A DNA stretch of 10,093 bases from an uncultured Anaerolineae bacterium (GTDB lineage Bacteria; Chloroflexota; Anaerolineae; B4-G1; DUEL01): the NCBI GenBank assembly GCA_937942115.1, contig CALDFY010000337.1, positions 1 through 10,093 of the forward strand. Reading direction: 5' to 3'. Of the stretch, positions 6,523 to 10,093 are shown in pieces (the stretch's first letter is position 1; the number at the start of each line of letters is the position of its first letter). The notes beneath the pieces are model-generated. The model saw only the letters and a list, made by a program, of their open reading frames with translations. It had not been told where the DNA came from and did not search any database. The position numbers and the translations under genes are program-made.

Positions 6523-6703
6523 TGGTGACACTTTTGCTGGCGGACGTTCTGCCCTCACCCCACCCCCTGCTCCCTCCGACAAGTGTAGGCTTTTCGGGGA
6601 GCGGGGGATGCCTATTCCGGCCCTCCTCCCACCTCTTACCCCTACCCTCTCCTGCTCGCCTTTCGGCGGCAGAGGCCTCACCCTTCCCCCGACCCCTATA
6701 TGC
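6523..6703. other. pyrimidine-rich intergenic stretch
   Basis: The plus strand is C/T-rich with short inverted repeats, for example gctccc (6569-6574) with gggagc (6597-6602). It resembles the low-complexity ctcacccc-type intergenic repeats of many GC-rich genomes. It is the upstream region of the minus-strand small-protein genes; I see no convincing promoter in it. Confidence 0.6.
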
Positions 6704-7136
6704 GTTAACTTAAGGGGCTGCGCCAGTTGGGTCGCCGCCTCGGGCGCTGACTGAAGCCAGCCTCTTTGGGCCTTCGGCCGGGTCCCTTCACTTCGTTCGC
6801 AACCAGGTCGGCCTTCGCCGACCTCATGAGAAGGGCGTCAACGCAGGTTGACGCCCGGCGCAAAGCGTAGGGGCAACCCTTGCGGTTGCCCCCGGGGGAG
6901 GCCGATTTCCCATCGGCGCTGACTGAAGCCAGCCTCTTTGGGCCTTCGGCCGGGTCCCTTCACTTCGTTCGCAACAAGGTCGGCCTTCGCCGACCTCCTG
7001 AGAAGGGCGTCAACGCAGGTTGACGCCCGGCGCGAAGCGTAGGGGCAACCCTCGCGGTTGCCCTCAGGGGAGGCCGATTTCCAATCGGCGCCCGAGGCGG
7101 CGGGAAGCGGAGAGCCGAAGCCAGCCTTAAGTTAAC
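6704..7136. mobile_element. 433-bp inverted-repeat-bounded element (MITE-like), no ORF
   Basis: The outer ends gttaacttaagg (6704-6715) and ccttaagttaac (7125-7136) are perfect 12-bp inverted repeats. A second inverted pair, gccgcctcgggcgc (6734-6747) with its exact complement at 7088-7101, lies inside them. Between these are two tandem 172-bp units. There is no transposase or plausible protein. A 5-base tatgc occurs directly left (6699-6703) and three bases beyond the right end (7140-7144), which is not a clean target duplication. It may be a non-autonomous element or an intergenic repeat island that grew by duplication. Confidence 0.5.
6744..7087. repeat. two tandem 172-bp units made of hairpins
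   Basis: Units 6744-6915 and 6916-7087 differ at about seven positions. Each contains successive small stem-loops. In the first unit these are ggcc-ttc-ggcc near 6769-6779, aggtcggc/gccgacct at 6805-6824, gggcgtcaac/gttgacgccc at 6833-6856, gggcaacc/ggttgccc at 6871-6891 and gccgat/atcggc at 6901-6917. The fourth stem-loop is the same module that makes up the 91-bp repeats at 5882-6068. Confidence 0.93.
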
Positions 7137-7143
7137 ACTTATG

Positions 7144-7201
7144 CCCTTCCCCCCTCCCCCAAGCGCCGCGATGGGGGAGGAGGGATAAAGGGGGGTGGGG
7201 G
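7144..7201 (+). repeat. C-run/G-run inverted repeat with G-quadruplex motif
   Basis: A C-rich arm (7144-7160) is followed by a G-rich arm. Within 7173-7201 four G-runs (5, 3, 6 and 5 bases) are separated by loops of 4, 5 and 1 bases, a canonical G-quadruplex pattern on the plus strand. The two arms could alternatively pair as a hairpin. It lies about 200 bases upstream of the effector gene. Confidence 0.55.
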
Positions 7202-7225
7202 CAAATGCTCGTACCATTGGGCGAA

Positions 7226-7313
7226 AAGCCCCTTTCAGGGGCTTCCGGATAGCCCGTCAGGGCTTTGGGATCTGAGCCCGCCGCTTCAGCGGCGGGCGGA
7301 AGTGGGCATCCCA
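7226..7313. repeat. run of three hairpins upstream of the effector gene
   Basis: Three stem-loops follow in series: aagcccct/aggggctt (7226-7244, 3-base loop), agccc/gggct (7251-7264), and gcccgccgc/gcggcgggc (7276-7297, loop ttca). The third is enclosed by tgggat/atccca (7266-7271 with 7308-7313). The first is followed by TTTT on the minus strand and the second by TTT on the plus strand, so the group could act as a two-way transcription barrier before the effector gene. Confidence 0.6.
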
Positions 7314-7395
7314 GCCATCAGGGTAGGCAGTTACCGTTGACGCTTCTTCTGAACGTCGCTGAGGGAAGGGTGTAACTCCTCTCAAGGGATAACGG

Positions 7396-7824
7396 ATGAA
7401 CGACACTCCACTGATACCCCAACTTGTACAATTCCTGGCCCCCTTTCTGCCCTACCTGCTCAAAGCAGGGGAGAAGGCGGCCGAAGAGATGGGCAGGAAA
7501 TTCGGCGCGGAAGCCTGGGAACTGGCTCAAGCCCTGTGGGCCAAACTGCGCCCTAAAGTAGAGGCCAAATCGGCCGCACTGGAGGCCGCCCAAGACGTCG
7601 GGGCAAACCCCCAGGACGAGGACGCTCAGGCCACCCTGCGCCAGCAACTGAAGAAACTGCTGGCCGAAGACCAGGCCCTGGCGGCCGATATCGCCCGCCT
7701 GTGGGGCGAGGCCAGGGCCGCTGGCGTGACCGTCGTCGCCCCGGGCCACCGCTCGGTGGCGGTCGGCGGCAGCGTGATCGGAAGCACGATTATCACCGGT
7801 GACCGCAACAAAGTAGAGCGCTGA
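7396..7824 (+). CDS. Bell-like helical effector with C-terminal amyloid-type motif
   Basis: A 142-residue, mostly helical protein. Residues 5-24 are a hydrophobic, proline-containing helix (LIPQLVQFLAPFLPYLL). Amphipathic helices follow (AGEKAAEEMGRKFG..., LAQALWAKLRPKVEAK..., LRQQLKKLLAEDQALAADIARLW). The final segment, from about 117, is a Gly/Val/Ile motif SVAVGGSVIGSTIITGD ending near the C-terminus. This matches my recollection of the Bell domain, proposed as the bacterial analogue of fungal HeLo-like membrane-acting cell-death domains, which carry such motifs at their C-terminus. The ATG at 7396 has aaggga six bases upstream. A TTGACG at 7337 has no good -10. The stop is one base before the NTPase gene, so the two are one transcription and translation unit. 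The domain identity is from memory of family features, not a search. Confidence 0.75.
   Translation: MNDTPLIPQLVQFLAPFLPYLLKAGEKAAEEMGRKFGAEAWELAQALWAKLRPKVEAKSAALEAAQDVGANPQDEDAQATLRQQLKKLLAEDQALAADIARLWGEARAAGVTVVAPGHRSVAVGGSVIGSTIITGDRNKVER
7744..7815 (+). other. C-terminal signalling motif of the effector
   Basis: Codons 117-140 encode a 24-residue motif whose core is SVAVGGSVIGSTIITGD. It aligns without gaps to codons 3-26 of the next gene: 14 of 24 residues are identical, including G-R, A-V, I-G-S, I-T-G-D and N. Alternating hydrophobic and small residues with Gly and Asn turns is the look of a beta-arch amyloid signalling motif. Confidence 0.6.
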
Positions 7825-7825
7825 G

Positions 7826-10093
7826 ATGGCCGGAGAACGCGGCATCGCCGTCCAGGGGAACGCTATCGGCAGCATCCTCATCACCGGCGATAACAACATC
7901 GTCCAGGGCATCGCCCGCCTGCCGACCGATTACAGCACGCGCATCGCTAACTTCATCCACGAATACACCGGCACGCCCGAACATCCCGTCCCTTTCGGTG
8001 GGCGGAAGGAGGCGCTGCAGGCGCTGGACGACTGGTTGGCCGCCGTTGACGCGCCCCCGTACCTCCTCCTCGCCGCCCCCGCCGGCCGGGGCAAATCCGC
8101 CCTGCTGGTGCGCTGGCTGGAACGATTGCGCCAGCGCGACCCCACCCTCCCCCTGGTCTTCGTGCCGGTCAGCCTGCGCTTCAACACCGCCTCCCAGGCC
8201 GTCTTCTTCGCCGCCCTGGCCGCCCGCCTGGCCCACCTCTACGGCGAAACCGTCCCCGCCGATCTGAGCCACGCCCCCGACTTCTGGCGCGGCATGGTCA
8301 GCAGTTACCTGGGCCAGTCGCCTCCCGACCGCCGCCTGCTGGTGGTGCTGGACGGGCTGGACGAGGCCACCGACTGGGAAGCGGGCGCGGACCTTTTCCC
8401 CTTTCGGCCACCCAAAGGGGTGCGCGTGGCCGTCTCGGCCCGCTACCTGAGTGGCGAAGGGGGACCAGAAGGCTGGCTGCGCCGCCTGGGCTGGGATCAA
8501 CCCGGCCTGGCCCGCACCCTGGACCTGGACCCGCTCACCCGCCCCGGCGTGGCCGACGTATTGACCCGGATGGGCTTTCCCCTGGACAAACTGGGCCGGC
8601 GGGTGGACATCGTGGCCGAACTGCACCGCCTGAGCGAGGGCGACCCCCTGCTGGTGCGCCTGTACGTGGACGACCTGTGGCAGCGGGGAGAAGCGGCCGT
8701 CCGCCTGCAGCCGGAGGACCTCCACACCCTGCGGCCCGGCCTGGAAGGGTACTTTGGCCGCTGGTGGGAGGACCAGCGCCGGCAATGGGGAGAGAAGGCT
8801 CCGCTGAAAGAGCCGGCCGTGCGGGAGGTGCTCCATCTGCTGGCCGCCGCCCTGGCCCCCTTGATGCGGGACGACCTGCTGGACCTGAGCGGGAACCTGG
8901 ACACCTGGGCGCTGGAGGAGGCCCTGCGCCCGCTGGCGCGGCTGGTGATCGGCGATGGCCGCGAGCAGGGCTACGCCTTCAGCCACCCCCGCCTGGGGCA
9001 GTATTTCTGGGAGAAGTTAAGCCGGGGAGAACAACAGGCGCTGGAAAGACGTTTCCTGGAGTGGGGGTGGAGGACGCTGGACGACCTGAAGGCCGGGAAA
9101 CGGGCCCCGAAGGACGTCCCGCCCTACCTGGTGCGCGCCCTGGGCGGCCACCTGGCGCGGGCGAAAGCAACCCCGGAAGACTGGCTGAAATTGGTAGATG
9201 GCGCCTGGGCGGCGGCAGGGGAGGCGCTGGAAGGGGCCCACGGTCTCTTTCTCCACGACGTGGCGCGGGCCTGGCGGGCCTGCGCCGCCGCCGACCGGGA
9301 AAAGGCCGCGCGGGGGAAATTGGCCCCCTACCTGGGCGGGGAAGTGGGCTGCGCGCTGGTGGAGGCCAGCCTGCACTCCCTGGCCGGCAACCTGCCGCCG
9401 GAATTGGTGGTGCAACTGGTGCGCAGCGGGGTGTGGACGCCGCGCCAGGCGCTGACCCACACCCGCCAGATGCCGGATGAGGAGAAGCGCGCCAACGCCC
9501 TGGCCGGGCTGGCCCCCCACCTGCCAGAGGAACTGCTGGACGAGGCCCTGGCCGCCGCCAGGGAATTGCCGGAGGAATCGCTGCTTGGTAATCCCCGCGC
9601 CTGCGCCCTGGCCGCCCTGGCCCCACGTTTGGCCGAATTGGGCTACCCCCAGGAGGCCCTGGCCACCGCCAGGGAAATCGGGGATGAATACCACCGGGCC
9701 GAAGCCCTGGCCGGTCTGGCCTCCCACCTGCCGGAGGAACTGCTGGGCGAGGCCCTGGCCGCCGCCAGGGAAATCGGGGATGAATCCGCCCGCGCCCGCG
9801 CCCTGGCCGGTCTGGCCCCCCACCTGCCGCAGGAACAGCGGGAACAGGCGCTACGGGAGGCCCTGGCCGCCGCCAGGGAAATCGGGTGGGAATCCGCCCG
9901 CGCCGAGGCCCTGGCCGCCCTGGCCCCACGTTTGGCCGAATTGGGCTACCCCCAGGAGGCCCTGGCCGCCGCCAGGGAAATCGGGGATAAATCCGACCGC
10001 GCCGATGCCCTGGCCGGGCTGGCCCCCCACCTGCCGGAGGACCTGCGGGAACAGGCGCTACGGGAGGCCCTGGCCGCCGCCAGGGAAATCCGG
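7826..10093 (+). CDS. STAND/NACHT-type NTPase with helical repeat sensor (3' partial)
   Basis: The frame is open for 756 codons from the ATG at 7826 to the window edge, so the C-terminus is missing. Residues 3-26 are the motif shared with the effector. The NTPase follows: entry motif PFGGRKEALQALDDWL (56-71), Walker A APAGRGKS (84-91, K90), Walker B LLVVLDGLDE (171-180, D176/D179/E180), and a sensor-like VAVSAR (201-206). SEGDPLL near 270-276 corresponds to the STAND GxP-type helical region, and FSHPRLGQYF (385-394) to the end of the winged-helix region. From about 555 the protein is a string of 32-36-residue two-helix repeats. As in NLR-like proteins, the repeats probably bind the trigger, the NTPase oligomerises, and the N-terminal motif recruits the effector. 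Start: TGA-G-ATG coupling to the effector gene; Shine-Dalgarno weak. Trigger and outcome are unknown. Confidence 0.9.
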   Translation, partial: MAGERGIAVQGNAIGSILITGDNNIVQGIARLPTDYSTRIANFIHEYTGTPEHPVPFGGRKEALQALDDWLAAVDAPPYLLLAAPAGRGKSALLVRWLERLRQRDPTLPLVFVPVSLRFNTASQAVFFAALAARLAHLYGETVPADLSHAPDFWRGMVSSYLGQSPPDRRLLVVLDGLDEATDWEAGADLFPFRPPKGVRVAVSARYLSGEGGPEGWLRRLGWDQPGLARTLDLDPLTRPGVADVLTRMGFPLDKLGRRVDIVAELHRLSEGDPLLVRLYVDDLWQRGEAAVRLQPEDLHTLRPGLEGYFGRWWEDQRRQWGEKAPLKEPAVREVLHLLAAALAPLMRDDLLDLSGNLDTWALEEALRPLARLVIGDGREQGYAFSHPRLGQYFWEKLSRGEQQALERRFLEWGWRTLDDLKAGKRAPKDVPPYLVRALGGHLARAKATPEDWLKLVDGAWAAAGEALEGAHGLFLHDVARAWRACAAADREKAARGKLAPYLGGEVGCALVEASLHSLAGNLPPELVVQLVRSGVWTPRQALTHTRQMPDEEKRANALAGLAPHLPEELLDEALAAARELPEESLLGNPRACALAALAPRLAELGYPQEALATAREIGDEYHRAEALAGLASHLPEELLGEALAAAREIGDESARARALAGLAPHLPQEQREQALREALAAAREIGWESARAEALAALAPRLAELGYPQEALAAAREIGDKSDRADALAGLAPHLPEDLREQALREALAAAREIR
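7832..7903 (+). other. N-terminal signalling motif of the NTPase
   Basis: Codons 3-26 encode the partner copy of the effector's C-terminal motif, with core GIAVQGNAIGSILITGD. Its place at the extreme N-terminus of a STAND NTPase, with the other copy at the extreme C-terminus of the preceding protein, is the arrangement expected for templated assembly between receptor and effector. Confidence 0.6.
9488..10093 (+). repeat. 32-36-residue helical repeats in the NTPase C-terminus
   Basis: Repeat units begin at residues 555, 591, 624, 656, 692 and 725 (DNA 9488, 9596, 9695, 9791, 9899, 9998), the last one cut by the window edge. Consensus features are R-A-x-A-L-A-x-L-A-P-x-L, then E-A-L-A-A-A-R-E-I-G-D. 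A higher-order period of 101 residues (303 bp) is clear: DNA 9605-9687 recurs at 9908-9990 with about one change. The units are TPR-like or a related alpha-solenoid; which fold is uncertain. Confidence 0.88.

Noticed and set aside
6523..6681. A longer start for the 53-residue membrane peptide
   Set aside because: The extra 53 codons read through pyrimidine-rich repeat DNA and give a Pro/Gly/Arg-rich sequence typical of translated intergenic repeats.
5882..7087. CRISPR array reading of the regular repeats
   Set aside because: Repeats of 91 and 172 bp occur only twice each, with no unique spacers of constant length and no cas genes. They are hairpin-type intergenic repeats.
6699..7144. Target-site duplication tatgc flanking the inverted-repeat element
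   Set aside because: The right copy is three bases away from the inverted end, and a 5-base match can occur by chance in this spacing, so it is not claimed.
7337..7365. Promoter for the effector operon from the TTGACG at 7337
   Set aside because: No acceptable -10 hexamer is found at 16-18 bases from it, so it is only mentioned, not annotated.
7318..7911. A 197-codon minus-strand open frame over the effector gene
   Set aside because: Composition is not protein-like (Gln/Gly/Val-rich mirror of the effector helices) and there is no ribosome-binding site. The plus-strand effector has family features.
8979..9929. A 316-codon minus-strand open frame rich in Pro, Gly and Arg, and a 397-codon minus-strand frame at 7793-8986
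   Set aside because: They are antisense to the NTPase gene, low in complexity, and arise from GC-rich codon positions. The plus-strand frame has Walker motifs and a coherent domain order.

Overview
The window is GC-rich (third codon positions especially) and reads like a piece of a Chloroflexota genome, probably Anaerolineae-like. The grounds are the small GC-rich hairpin repeats of the 'gtaggggcaaccc...ggttgcccc' type, the tandem micro-repeats between genes, the phasin-like/patatin/ABC1-kinase neighbourhood and a large STAND NTPase with Ala/Leu-rich helical repeats. This is an impression from sequence style; no rRNA or marker gene is present. No tRNA, rRNA, CRISPR array or transposase was seen.

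Left part (about 1-6520), all genes on the minus strand. Reading in the direction of transcription: a 53-residue single-pass membrane peptide (6361-6522), a 91-residue small membrane protein (6075-6350), a 73-residue small membrane protein (5624-5845), two tandem ABC-2 type permeases (4459-5562 and 3260-4378), then after a good promoter candidate (3239-3267) a phasin-like coiled-coil protein (2838-3176), a patatin-like lipase (1949-2818) and an ABC1/AarF/UbiB-family kinase with a C-terminal membrane hairpin (226-1893). The permease pair has no ATPase or membrane-fusion partner in view. The last three genes all belong to families linked to lipids, membranes or storage granules and look co-transcribed. 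Three of the junctions carry short tandem repeats: 10-mers at 3211-3240 and 2811-2840, and ten 7-mers at 4390-4459.

Middle part (about 6523-7395) is a gene-free, repeat-packed divergent intergenic region. It holds a polypyrimidine stretch, a 433-bp structure bounded by 12-bp inverted repeats (6704-7136) that contains two tandem 172-bp units, each a string of hairpins, then a G-quadruplex-like stretch and a run of hairpins. A related hairpin array (two 91-bp units) lies at 5882-6068, and a 44-bp repeat family lies at the left edge (1-178).

Right part (7396-10093, plus strand) is the most interesting. A 142-residue helical protein and a large STAND NTPase are one base apart. The NTPase is open to the window edge after 756 codons. 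A 24-residue Gly/Ile/Val-rich motif ends the first protein and begins the second (14 of 24 identical). This is the layout of bacterial NLR systems in which a helical effector and an NLR-like sensor are coupled by matching amyloid-type signalling motifs. I propose it as a candidate defence or regulated-cell-death module: sensing by the helical repeats at the C-terminus, switching by the NTPase, and output through the small effector. Function is inferred from architecture only.
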